64,000 nucleotides of DNA from Gymnogyps californianus (Eukaryota > Chordata > Aves > Accipitriformes > Cathartidae), in the NCBI RefSeq assembly GCF_018139145.2, contig NC_059478.1:26257001-26321000 (forward strand), in the 5' to 3' direction. Below the pieces are notes generated by a model. It was not told the origin of the DNA. It saw nothing but the letters and a program-made list of their open reading frames with translations, and made no database searches. The position numbers and the translations under genes were made by a program. Each line of letters starts with the position of its first letter. The stretch's first letter is position 1. This document shows, one piece after another, positions 41,963 through 54,850 of the stretch.

Positions 41963-44580
41963 GATTTCTCTCCCAGTCCTTCCTGTTCTGGTCCAGGTAT
42001 GGACACCTGGGTCTCCCACCTTCTCCTAAGGAGGGCTGATGAATGCAGACTATGTGATTGCCTGCTGCACAAGATCAGCTCTGAAGCAGAGTTGCATTAG
42101 CAAAGTCCAGGAATGGACTTTTTAGACCATGGACTTTGAAAGGGTCTGCCTGCTGGAGCAGCACTGTGGGTTGGGCTGCAAAGCAGTGCGCTCAGCTTAC
42201 ACTGGGTTTGGGGGGGTTGTCCCCCAAGGCTGTGTCTCCCCAAGCCACTGGCTGCTGCTGCACCTGGCTACACACAGGGGACAGAGCTGATTAACAAAGC
42301 TGAATGTCTGCAAACCCCAGGTCTGGGCTATCCCTACTATACCCACATCTAATAATTAATTAGCACTTAAGCTCATTAACTAGAGGCGCTCAGCCATCAT
42401 CTCTGTCCCTCAGGCAGCAGCATGTGCAGCCCTTTGAGCATGGAACAACATAGCTCTGCTTGTCCTGGGGAACCTGGTGCAGGGGGTGAAATTGAACCTA
42501 TTGGAGAAGAGGGAGCTCAGGAGAACCAAGAGTATGAAGGTGCAAGCAGGACACAGTGACTCTGGAAAGGCAGTGTGGAAGGAGCTATCTGAAGATGCCT
42601 TCAAGGAGTATGATTGCTCTGTGTCATTTTCAAGCCAAGCCCCTTTGAAAAGCATTTTGGCAACCCAGATCAGGGGGTGAGCACTTTTGGGAAATCCTCT
42701 CTGATGGACTCAGTATCCTATCTGCTCTCCAGTTTCTAAGCCATCTTCCAGCCAGCACAAGGCAAAGGAGCTGGACTATGCAGCCTTACCAGCCCTGGGA
42801 GCTCCCCCTTGCCACAGCTGCTCCCCACCCATGGGACCGTACCCAAGAATACAGAAAGGAGGGACTGCAAAATCAAACTTCTCTGAAACCTCAAGGGTCT
42901 GCAAGCCTACAGGGAAGGAACAGGAGTTGTCTCTGAAAATTCATTGCCAAGATGCAAGGCAGCATTTCCATATCTGGAGAGATGCTGGCTCTGCTCCAAG
43001 AAGTAGGGTAGCAGAGCTTGTAAGGAGGCTGCATCCACAGTAATCATTGCTCTCTGGTGGAGAGGTCTTGTTTGGGGACTGAAAGCCAGTGATCGTGCTG
43101 CTACCATGTTACCTGCTCTGCCCAGTGCACTGTCCCGTGGCAGTGGGCACGGCTTGCTGGAGGTGTTTGCTCAGGGCTTCCAGTGAGGAGTGTTTACTGG
43201 TTCAGGTCCACTGGCGTCTCTGTTGTTTGGATTCCTGCACCCTGCCCACCTCTGTGCCAGGGAGAGAGCAGTTAAACTAACAGAGCGATGCAGTGCTTGG
43301 CTCTCCAGCAGCATTGGCACAGGTGGCATTGCCTCTCCTGGGACAAGCTCCTCCAGGCTTGAATTTTAAAATGCAAACAGATAAACCCTGTCCAGCATTT
43401 TCTGTGTGGGCAGGGAGCACTTGCAACTGCTGAAAAACCCCACCCAAACTTCTGGGGCTTAGCTTTACATAGCATTCAGTCCTGGGATCCCTGGAGCTCC
43501 CTCCCTCCTTTTTTCAAAGCCTGCTGATAAAGAATCAGGATTCTGGGGGCTGCTTTCTCCTAGGCTGGGATAAACCTTTCTGCCCAGCCCTTGAAAAGAC
43601 CCCACGCCTTTGCATGACTCTGGTTTAAACAACAATAATACATTAAAAAAACCAAACATAAATCCTGCCAGAACTTTGTTACAATCCACTTGTGACATTG
43701 CTGCATTGGGAAAATGCTTTTGCATTGTGGTATCTCTTTCTGAAGCACCCTTGGAAACCTGCCGGGGGGAGCAGCCGGTGCTGCCAATCCCAGTGTCAGT
43801 GGCTGCCAGCAGCTGGAAAGCCCCACTGGAAAACCTGGCGTGGCCCCCTCCGCCAAACGGGAGGAGAGGGTGTGCAGAGCAGGCTGTCCAGCTGGCCGTC
43901 CGACCCTGGCACGCTGCTTTATACATGCAATACCATGAGCCGAAGCACTTCATACCTGTGCTCTGGGGAAAGCAGGAGTCTGAAGGAGACGGGAGTCAAT
44001 GATCACTCCAGATTTCCCCTCTGTGGTGTGCACGGTGCCAGCAGCCCTGCACTGTGCAAAGCGGTCCAGCTCCCTCCCAGCTTGCCAGAGCCTGCAGGCA
44101 GGCTCAGATTTGACCTCAGATTGCTGGTCTGCAGCAGGGGAAACACCAGCTTTCATCCTCAGGGAGCTGAGAACGGAGGGGAAAATCCCTTTTCCTACAG
44201 CACTCCAAGTAGGAGTCTGAACATGTCAGACAAAACCAGTCCCCATGTCTCAGTTTCCCCATTTGTAAGAGAAAGATCACGTTCTTGCACTTCCCTGGGG
44301 GGTGCTGAGAGGGTTATTAAAATCCACCCCAACCCCCCACACAAACACAGACCTGAAACAACAGACTTTCCGATAACAAAAGATATTGTATTAGGATGAT
44401 TGGAAGTGCTCCACCACTGCGGAGCTTGCCTCGCTTTCCACTTGCACCCCAAAGCCAGCAGCCCGCCCAGCCATCACCGCATCCTCACAGAGGGGAACAC
44501 GAGTCCTGTGGGTGAGTCTGACCAAAGGATGACCTGCACCGACGTTAGCTGGGATCCTGCTCCGGGCAAGCGCGCGGGAC
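41963..44580. other. Gap between FAAH copies C and D
   Basis: No gene and no CpG island. The copy C promoter must lie in the first part, but I see no clear TATA box. On the minus strand AATACA at 44392-44387 is a weak candidate poly(A) signal for copy D. The rest shows nothing recognisable. Confidence 0.4.
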
Positions 44581-47500
44581 TCAGACAAGCCTGTTTTTCT
44601 TCAGGACGAGTGTCTCCACCTCCTTCATGAACCGGAGGCACAGCTCCTCCTGCCACGGCAAGGCCACACACTGCACGGCCACTGGCAGCCCCACACTGCC
44701 ACGAAAAGCCTGCGGTACAAACAGAGGGGGAGAGGGCAGGGGGATGTCCAGGGGAAGGGATGGGGATGCTCGCGCCCCTGGGGAACCTGGCGCCACTCAC
44801 CTTTGCCAGGGTCCGGTCCCACCAGTCCTGAAAGTATCCCTGGTAGCCCTTCAGCTCCTCCTCGTCCTCGTCCGTCACCATCGTGACAGGGACCACACCG
44901 GCGGGGAAGTCCAAGGCGTTGTAGAGCATGGTATAGCTGACTGCCACTGGGGGAGAGGGGGAGCTCGCAGCGCCAGCCCGCCGCAGGAAAAGCCTTTGCC
45001 CCCCTCCGTGTATGCAAGCTTCCAGCTAACGGGGCACTTGCACTGGGAAATCAAGGGCTGCAGGATGGAAACCCGCCCCTTGGCTCCCACATGCACCGAG
45101 AGGGTTGTCCTGGGCGTACCCCATGGGCTGGGGCTGCAGCTGCCCCAAGAGCCGAGCTCTTCCCACTGCTGGCCAGTGCCTTGGGGATGTGAGGGGAGGA
45201 GGAGGAACGCTTCTCATCGATACTGGTGGAGTGCCGCAGCAGGGGCACGCTGGAGGCAAAGGTCCCCCGTCGGCAGTCCTACCTGAGAGCTTCCCAGGAT
45301 AGCCGATGCCAAGAGCCGGGCCCAGCATGGGACAAAGCATGACATCCAGATTCAGCTTTTTCCACTGGGCGATGAACTGGTGGCAAAACTCCTGAGGAGG
45401 AAACGCACTGGTGGTCAGTGGAGTGGATGTACTGTCCCACGACTGCTGGCTGAGGCTCTCCTTGGGTGCCCAGCTGGGCTCTCAGCCCTTCCCCAGGAGC
45501 AGCCATCAGGCTACATCAGGCCTGATCCTGCTAAAATCCAGCAACCCTTTGCTGCTTGGCCAACAGCCCTCTCAGCGTACAAAGCACCCTCCCCCCTGCT
45601 AAAACTGGAGGTGGGGAAAGATTGAGTGCGGCAGCACATTGCAACCCGGGACACAGGCATGGGTCTTGAGGAAACCAGAACGGAAATAAAGGCAAGACTG
45701 CTGTAGCTGATGGCCTACATTTTCAAGTGTAGGAGTAAAAAAAATTCAGGTCTGATTCAGGCTCATGAATGTGTCTACGTGTCGTCCTAATGTTTAAATG
45801 TGCTGAGAACTTGCACATCCAAGTGAGATCTGTTGAGGAGTGACATATGTTCCTACCTCACATCACCAGTGACTTGATCATCTCCTAACCTTGGTGGGTA
45901 CTGAATCTGCCTCTTCCCAAAGAGAAATAAAACAAAAACTATCTAACGCCAAATTGCAATACTTTACCTCAATTTCATGATGAAGACTCCAGACTTCATC
46001 CACTGTGCTGAAAAAGGAAACAAAACCGAAGAAAGGCATCAAGACGTGCTGCAAAAAGCAGCTTTAGGGGCAGGGAAGAGCATCAAAAAGCAGATGGGCA
46101 CAGGTTAGCTCTGCTCCTGGAGCTGCAGCCAAGGGAAGAGAGGGCTTTGGCAAAGTCCTGGCTTTCCTCTGAAGGGCTGGAGGTCTTATTTCTGCTTCTG
46201 CCCATGATGGAGGGCTGAAGACTAAAGGCAGATTGGTGCAGTGCTGCTTTGGCCTGACAAGTGTCCAGCCCTGTTACTGCCACTATGCTGGAGGAGGTGG
46301 AAGCCCAGGCACATCATTTCTCAAAGGCCAGGCTGTGTGAGGTGGACTGATCCTTTGATGTGGGGACACACGTACTGCCTTGGAGGCACAGCACAAAATA
46401 CACCCTCTCTGCTACAGAAAGGATTTGAGTCCTTTCTCACCACTATCTGCCCAAGACTGACATTGCAGCAACAAAGAGCAAGCCTGCTTCCCTACGCATT
46501 TACCTTCCTTCTGTCTTATGGGGTCCCTACCTCACAGTACGGCGGATGCATTAACCTGTGCTGAAGCCGACACTATATTTCATTCCCACAAGCTTCATCC
46601 AGTTCCTAAGCAAGAGGCTGTGAGCCCCCGCCCTCATTCCCATCCTCAGTACTAGAACAGTTTGCCAAACCCTGCAGTGTTGTGGTGTTGACATAAACTG
46701 CTCTCAGTTTGCTCCCACCCTTGTGTTTTCTGCCTTGTATTTTCTCAGATGCATGCAGCTAGGGCAGTATCCCTAATGCAGCAAACACTGCTGCTCTCCA
46801 AAAGAGAAACCCAAGTCTTCACGCATTTGTTCAGGCTCAGATTTACTCACTTTGCTCTCATATTTCTTACGAGATCTGAAAATCGAGGCACCTGAGAAGG
46901 AGAAAGTAAAAGTAAAAAATAAGAAAATAATTACATTAATCCCAGCCCTGTCCTCTGAGACAGCTCTGTCACAAATACAAGCTGTTGACTCAGTGCTCAG
47001 GCAGGACTCGTGGATTTTCCCCAAAGTGGGGAGAGAAGGAACAGAAATAGCATGACTCCAGTTTGGAGATGTGTCTAAGCACAGCCAGGAAGCAATGCCT
47101 AGAGACTTCTCTACGACAAAGCCTTACTGCAATGGGAGACAAGTTATTCACCACCTATTGCTTAACTCCATCTATGCTAGAAAGAAATGGACCTTACAAA
47201 AGGTTTGGCAATCCAGGAGAGGACAGTTTTTAGCCAGTTTGGTGACTTCACCAACCAGAACAGCAGCCCCATGTTGCTTTTCTCCAGCTCCCCTTTGCTG
47301 AAAGAGAAAAGGGTGTTTAGCTGAGCCGTGTTAGGAAGCACTCACAGTAGATGAGCTTTCACAAGGCCAACCCCTCTGAACAGCATATCTAAGTAAGTGA
47401 CAAAAAGAGGTTTGCTCCATTCCTCTGGGCTCCTCTGATTCTCACAGTATTTACAGGATATCAGCACCCAGTTTCCTTTCATCTGTCAAGGCTGGTAACA

Positions 47501-50500
47501 ATCCCAAAGAGACCCAAGGTTCAGCTGAATCACTTGATGGTAAGCTCCCCAGTAAATCCCAGTGCATATCAGCCACTGTCTGCATCCAGCAGATCTGCTA
47601 CCTGTATCTGGATGCTAGCCAGACCCTAGGGACGATATTCACAGAAAGGCACTGATCCCACCAAACCGTTCCAGGCTATACTTACAATTTCTTGAGAAAG
47701 GAGGCACCCCCATCTGCAAACATTCCCCCGACACAGAAGTTAAAGATCACGTAGTCCACGTTCATGAGTTCGAAGGGCACCAGCTGGAAGGACAATGGAA
47801 GAGGAGTCAGTGGCACAAGCACATGCAAGCTGTGTGGGAGAAGCCATCGAGGGCTTGCAATGGGCTGAGCTGGGCTGAAGATTTCCTGACAAGCCCTCAG
47901 GAAAGCCTCCAGCATCTGAGGCCACCAGGTCCTCCCGATTCCATCCATCCTTCCCTGAAAATGCCGTTTTCCCTTTGAGCAACAACTGATGAGTCAAAAG
48001 ATACAGGATGGGCTTGGCCCCCTGATGTCCAAGCAGCCCCAAGGCACAAAGGTCCCTCCAAAACTGGCAGTGGGTGACAGAGAGCATGAGTCTGTGCCCA
48101 CTTCACTCCTGATCCTTGTGGAAGGGTAAGGGGGAGGCGTGCAGCCATGACCATGCCTCATGCACAGGAGATGACTTCCTGAAATCACAGAGAGGAAGAA
48201 GGAGACAACCTCTGCTCAGCGCCCCAAGAACCTGAGATCCTAGAAATGGGTCTGGGTCAATATGGGACTGCTTGGCTACAAAAGATCTGCCATCTGCAAC
48301 TGCCCTTTTATTTTCTCCTTCGGTCCTTGTTTCCAGATACAAGAACAGGAGGTGGCTTTCCATGCAACATGCAGTAGATCTGTGGAACTGCTTGCCAAAG
48401 GACATGATGCAGAAGAGGTGAAATTGGCTTGAGAATAAACTAAACAAGTACTTGGACAACAGCTCGTCACAGCCACTGAAGAGTGGTGGTCCATCAAGCC
48501 CAAGAAACACCCTGACCTGAGAGTAATCATACACCACCAGGACTGTAAGCTCCCTGCAGGCACTGCCTCAGGACCCGGGTTGTATAGCACCTAGCACAAC
48601 GTGGATCTCAGCCAGAGTGTGAGTAAATGCACCCACACTACAGACAAGTCATACAGCAGTGTGTCTGCTCCCCAGCATGTGTTATGGATCGGGGTGGGCT
48701 CCCTTTTGTGTTCACCAGCACCTAAAGAGTACTGAGATCCTGCTGAGAGGAGAAATCAAGTTGCAATATAAAGAATTTGTCTCTTCCAGAAGCAGCTACC
48801 TACTTTCATCAAAGCTGTGGGAAGCTGAGTGGACTCCAGGCCCCCTTTCCTTGCCAAATTTGCCTGATGTTCACCCATGGGTCCCAAAGACATGGTAGGA
48901 AGGAAGAATAGATGCCGCATGACTATTGAGTTCATGCAACACCCTACCGTGTGGCCAGCATCCTCTAAGAGCTGCTTCGTCTCCCGAACAGCACGTCTCA
49001 TGGCAGGGCTTGGCATGGTGAAGAAATCGGTTTCGTAGTAGCCTATGCGGAGGGGCTGCGTGCTGGAATACACCTGCAGAGCAAGGGAGAGTGCCAGCTG
49101 GAAGGATGTCAGCGGCGTCAGGAGCCAGCAGTACACCCATGCCACAGGGCGAGTCTGGAAAGCAGCACTTCTCTCTCCCACGTGTCCACCCACGGGACAC
49201 AGAGGGCTCCCATGAACCACTGGCATTTTCAGCCTGAGCAATGGCAGCTCTTCTCAGAGACCTTCGCCCCCTTTGAGGTCCTTTACCTCTTCATTGAAGG
49301 GAAGGGGGGGCACTGTGCTGTCCAGGCTGAACATGTCCTCACACAGGAGCGCCCGCATGCACAGTGCCAGGCTCTCCACATCTTTTGCCATCGGCCCCAC
49401 TCCTGTGACCACTGGAAGAGACCAGAAGAGAGCATTCATGGCTGGGGGTCTTTCAAGGGCATGCTCTGGAAAAGCAGGACCTCTTGGCATCGTTTTGACT
49501 TAATCTAGTCTTGGCAACAGTTCCTGTTTGAGAATTGGGCTGGGGGTGCCTACAGGTGTCTTCCCACTAGCAGGCCCATCGTTATGGATCCAGAGTTGTT
49601 ATCCATCAATATGTGCCCGGATGTCTCTATTTCATGATTTACAAAATTAAACAAAAAGCTTTGTCAATCATGACACAAGGACAATATAAGACACCCCCTT
49701 TGACTGCTGATCCCACCTCCCATGAAGCAGTGGCAGATAACGCAGCAACCTGGGGGTTACAGGGTGTGTTGAGGTTTACGCGTTACACAAACTGCTCCTC
49801 TCGGCTCATGCATATTTCATTTTCTCACAAATCACGGTATGGGGCTGGCTTTTTGAAAGAGTCCCTGAAAGGGAACCTGCTTCTCTCTCCGAACGTGTTG
49901 GAGAAGGTCCCCCATAACCAGCTGAGAGTCGTTCTCACCCCTGCCCCACTGCCCTCCCTGGGGGACAACCATCAATTCCTACCTGCCTTCTGCCCAAGGA
50001 CAGCACAAATTATTCCTTTTTTACTGTGAAGAAAGAGAGACACACAAAATACAGCAGCTGAGTAGTTTTCATTGAAGGGAAAGGCTTTAAGCAGTAGTAA
50101 GTGGTAATGAAAACACTGCCCTCCCTTTGCAGATGCAGAGGTTGGCAGAAGGAACAGCCAAGGGGAAGCCCAAGAGAGACCCAACCTAGGCCAGAATGAT
50201 TATGCCCTGTCAGTCAGGAACAACCACCCCCTTAGCACGCAGATGGAGAGGCTTCCCCGTCTCCGTTCTGGGGGAACCAATGCTTCCCTCCATACAGGCC
50301 CCAGAAAATGTCCAGGCAAGAGGGAGAAATGAGCCTCCCCAGTTCCTCCAAAGTTTCCCCTTGCCCACATGAGTAGAAGCATCCCAGCACACTGGTCAGT
50401 AGGGTGGCGGGTGAGTGTCATCCAGAGACATCACTGCATTACTCGCAGTACCTGAGTCTGTTGCCAGTGGATTTGAGCGCACAGATCCCACAGAAGGCAG

Positions 50501-53500
50501 CGGGGAAACGTAGGCTCCCTCCTACATCTGTCCCAAAGCCCAAGATGGACCCACCTCCTCCTACAAGTGCCCCTTCTCCACCAGAGGAGCCTCCAGGGCT
50601 TCTGGTGTAGAGCAGAGGGTTGAACGTCTGACCAAAGATTAAATTCTTGCAGTCATAGCTAAAGAGAGAGAGAGATTGCAAATTAGAGGAATGTAGATAT
50701 CTGCTGATGTGGACCCCAGTCACTACAAAAAGACCTTCAGAATGTAATTAGGTAATTCACTAGCAGTTACATTGACATCACTTAGTCTGAGGGAGCTTCC
50801 CAAAGTTCCCATGAATACCACCAGCCTTTTCATGGTGGTCCCAGGACCTGGATTCACTGCCAGCTCATTTCAGTGTTGTCAAGCCTTCCCCAGACAGACC
50901 CTCTGGCAGCACAAATACATCAAGCCTCCGGGAAAGCCTCCCTGTTCAGGTGGTCCCGAGTGCCACAGGACATCCAAAGCAGCCTACCCGGAGCAGGTCC
51001 AGGCCCCCCCACCCTGGGGGGGCATTGCTGAGCCCCTGCTTGGGAACAGGCCAAATGCCAACTGCAGCGATATTTGAACATCGGACTCCCAGGAACTGGC
51101 ACAAAATCTGATAATTCCTGGGGTGACATCTTTGTGTGGCCTTTTTTAAACATGGTCAGTCATTGCCGCTTTGCCTTAAGGAAGGCATTTCATACGGCTT
51201 GGGCAATAGCCATCCACGGAGGAGCTTGGCCAGAGCTCACTTGGCAGGACACAGGGACACTAGCAGGGTGACTGTCCAGCAGAGCACACCTGACCTCATC
51301 CCATATCAATGACATCAAGAGTGGTCTTACCAGATAGAGCAGCGGGTTTGGGGGCAGGATAATTTAAGGTCGTTAGCTTAACTAGCTAACTAGCTTCCCC
51401 TTCCATGAATATGTGTTTGCACTGTATAGTTAACAGGACCATCTCTGAGGAGTTAATTTAAAAGAAAAAAAAAAAAAAAGTGATTTAAAAACACCCAGCA
51501 CAGGAAAGAAGGGCAGCGATTTCTCTCCTCTTCTCCTCCTCTTTTGCTTCTTTATTTCATTTGGAACTAGAGTTAATTTTCATCCTTAGTGTAAATGTCT
51601 TTACTTTTTTAAGTAAAACTTAAAGACAGTAAGGATGGGGACGAGGTGGTGTTATTTAAAAAGAAGTGGGAGATGAGAATTAGACTTGATTGAAACCCTA
51701 ACTTGAGATGAGGAAGGGAGGACTGCCGCCATGCTGAGGGAATGGAGCGCCCACCTACCTGATGAGGGACTGGGGAACGTTGGTTTTGACAAACGGAATT
51801 GCCCCCTGTCTCCTGAGCACCTGCACCACCACGCTGTCCTCTGCCGCGGGTTTATTGAGGTTTTTTATAAACCCTAACGTGGAGTCATGACCCTGGGAAC
51901 ACAGGACACCGAGGTTTCCAAATGGAGGATGGCAATTCCCCCTGCCCCCGTATTCTTATCTATATATATAAGCACGTGCATGCACCTCCAACAACCCATC
52001 CATCGTGCACACGTTGCATAGTGTATTGGTAGTAAGTCTGACCAGCCTTCTCTGTTGGCTTATATGGGAGACGGGCAGCAAAACCCACCACCTGCCAGGG
52101 CAGGCCGTCCCACATCAGCTATGACAAAGTCAAGCCAGATGCTGAGGTCAAACCTCCTCCTGCCACCAAACTTCAAACCACAGGGATCTCAGGACACACG
52201 TGGTATCATGCTGGCGGTACCTGGCAGTTGATGGAGTCTTTGATGCTGACAGGCACCCCGTAGAGCAAACCTAGCTTCCCTGTCAGCTTCGCTTTCCGGA
52301 GCTGGGTCTCGCTTTCCTGCAGATACTCTGTGATGCAGTTGGTTTCTGTGGCGATTTGGAGGGCCTTGGGGAAAGCAGGCAAAGCCCACAGGTGAGACAC
52401 AGCCCACAGCATTGCACAACAGCCTTCTGTTTTGCAAATGACACCTGCCTCTTCCCCCTTTTCCACCTCGCCATCTGGGCAGTCGGTATCAGGGCAGCCC
52501 TTTCTGTTCCTTTCCAAGAAATTTTCATGCCAAATTCCAAAACGTTGTCTGGACATGGTGGGCCATAGCACCAGCTGGTGTGTGATGAAGAGAGGCACTC
52601 AGCCCAGCAGAATACCAAATGCTATTCTCTTGACTGACCTTCTGGGGTGGCATAAAATGCTAACCCCAAAGTGGGAACCCAGGAGGCGATCAGGGCATTA
52701 TAGCAAAAGTAGAGAATGAAAGTGGACACCGAGTCTTTGAGGTTTACCAACCCATCTGGAGATGGAGGGGAGACAATAGCAGTACTCTGCTGCTATACCT
52801 ATAGCTATACCTGCCCCTAGGAAGGTATGGGCTCCCCTAGGAAGGTATGGGCTCTGCAGATGCTGAGCTTGCTGCTCCCTCTTGCTCCAAACCAAGCTGA
52901 GAGCCATGGCAGCCAGATGCCCAGCTCTCCCCTAACTCACAGAAAAGTGCAGAAGGGCCCAGCACTAACCAGTGAGCAGTGACAGCTCAGCAGCATTTGA
53001 ACCGGGTTTGAACCAGCGTTTGAACCTTGTGCTGGGCTTTTCCCAAAAAGAACCAGCCCCACCGTGGGTGAGATGCTGCCCTGCCGCCCTTGCTCCTCAC
53101 CTTGCCCACGTAGGCATAGAAGACGTGCTCTGGAGGGAGGGAGCCATCTCGGAGTTTCTTGGAGAGCTCCGGCAAAGGTAGAGAGAGGATGGAGATCATG
53201 TTCACAGAAGGATGCTATGGGAAAGGTTGAACAGACAATGACACACCTCCACCTCAGCTGGTGGGCTCCTCCTCTCCCCTTGGTGCCCACTGTAACCCAT
53301 CCAAAAAATATCTGCCCCAAGACCACAATCCTGCTCCTACTCGACACCAGTGAGCATGGCGTGAAACCTGCAGGGCCAGTAGTAACCCAGGCTTTCTAAA
53401 GCCTTGTCTTCCCAGCCAGACTGGTCTCGCCAAGCACCTGCCATTCAAGAGAAAGCCTTTCGCGCAGCCTTGTTCAAACAGGACTTGGCCAGGCCTGGGG

Positions 53501-54674
53501 GAACTGCTCGGTGCAATGTTCTCTGCTGAATTACAGTGGGAATTGGTGGCGCGGTTGTAGACATTGCTCCAGCAAGAAACAAAACCGGACCTGCTGCCAG
53601 CTCTTCTCCTGGCATCACCAAGATATCCTACAGGGAAGCGCACAAACCAGGGAGCCCTCGGCTGACAGCCAACAGGTCATTTTTGGGCCTCGCCACCTAC
53701 TAAATACCATGAAAAAAAGCATCAAACCTCATCCCCCAAGCCGAACCCATGGACTCCGAACCCGAGCGAGTCCACTCCAACCACAGGTCGGGCAGTCTGA
53801 CGGGATCGCAGGGGGCACGGCACGGTCAAGCTGGATTTCTAGGCACCGCACCTCGGCACCGGTGGCATCGCACCTTGGCACCAGTGGCATCACATCCCGT
53901 TCCTTTGGGCAGCGTCCTCGGGCTGCGCGGCTGCACTTTGGCCTCTGCTGATAACACACTGCCGCTCGCCTTTTCCTACCGCCTCCTCAGCTGCCAGGCT
54001 GAACCTCCTACCATGGCGGAAGAGGCCGGGAACCTTTCAGACGAGGGACAGGGATTTTCCTCTCCTCGCTGCCGATTCCTGTTTGCTGGCGCCTGCGCCA
54101 CTGCCCGTTATCCCTCGCTGCACCGGCTGCCCCAGGAAGCATTTCCTCCCCATCCCTGCTACGGAGGGGATCGCTGCATTGCTGGGGGGTGTGTGTGTGT
54201 GTGCACGCACACATAGATTTAGAAAGGAAAAAAAATAAAGCTAAATCCCCGTAGCTCCACATTAGGAGCCGGGACGCCGTCTCGCAATCGGGCCAGCTCT
54301 GCGAGAGCCGCCCAGCAACTGCCCCTTGCAGGGAGACGCCCCAGTGCCCGCAGGGAGGGCTGCGCGACCGCTGGCCCCGGGGCTACGCTAAGGGGAAGGG
54401 ACCAGGGTGAGGAGCCGTCGCCGGGCGGGCGGAGGCGGCTTGCCCATCCGCAGCCTCCCCCCGGGGGCAGGAGGGGAGAAGCGCCGCTTATTGCACCCAC
54501 CTGCTCCCGAAAGCACCGCACAGCCATCTCCATCTGCACCAAGCTCCGCTCCTGCCTCTGCCGAGCCTCCTTCACCTTCCTCCAGAGCCCCCTTCGCCGC
54601 CGCCATCGCAGCAGCAGCAGCAGGAGGAGGCTGGCGGCCGAGCAGCAGAGCAGGGCGGGCAGGGGGACCCGCAT
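44581..54674 (-). CDS. FAAH: FAAH copy D, fatty-acid amide hydrolase 1, likely orthologue
   Basis: Fifteen exons: 54674-54501, 53214-53101, 52364-52221, 51892-51759, 50658-50452, 50023-49983, 49411-49287, 49073-48948, 47783-47686, 47297-47198, 46891-46851, 46007-45968, 45391-45283, 44946-44801, 44709-44581. Together they give 575 aa (human 579) with no stop. The N-terminus MRVPLPALLCCSAASLLLLL is a membrane anchor followed by an Arg-rich stretch. The triad is Lys138 (GVPVSIKDSI), Ser213 (SPGGSSGGEG) and Ser237 (GTDVGGSLRF). Exon 11 has the human length, unlike A and C, and exon 10 (SPNWLKTVLSWIAKPF) matches the human membrane-cap region. FAAH hydrolyses anandamide and related amides at the ER membrane. 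One oddity is CALKST in place of the usual CGLKPT after the last triad serine. The start lies in a CpG island. Confidence 0.95.
48300..48520 (+). mobile_element. CR1/L3-like LINE 3' fragment in copy D intron 8
   Basis: It contains GATCTGTGGAACTGCTTGCC and later 'aaactaaacaagtacttgg', then 'gtggtccatcaag', all typical of the CR1/L3 3' region. Confidence 0.5.
52814..52853. repeat. Perfect 20-base tandem duplication in copy D intron 2
   Basis: CCCCTAGGAAGGTATGGGCT occurs twice in direct succession without a mismatch, so it is recent. Confidence 0.9.
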
Positions 54675-54850
54675 GGCGAGGCTGGCCGGCCGGCCGGGCG
54701 CCCCGCTCCTCCCGCTCCCGGCGCCTCCCCGCTGCCGGCCGGGTCCAAGGACGCTCTGCTCGCCGATGGGGAGGTGGGGAAGAGGGAGGCAAAACCTGGG
54801 GAGGATTCCCGGGCGGGAGAGGGTTGGGCTCGTTGGAAAGGGATTTAACC
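54280..54850 (-). promoter_or_regulatory. CpG island and promoter of FAAH copy D
   Basis: GC- and CpG-rich sequence surrounds exon 1 of copy D and extends about 180 bases upstream of the ATG at 54674. No TATA box was seen. The starts of copies A and C have no such island. Confidence 0.6.

Noticed and set aside
47341..47500. A frame with KGNWV and SKPL, considered as exon 10 of FAAH copy D
   Set aside because: It needs a stop-containing frame. The segment 47297-47198 fits exon 10 exactly in length, phase and protein.
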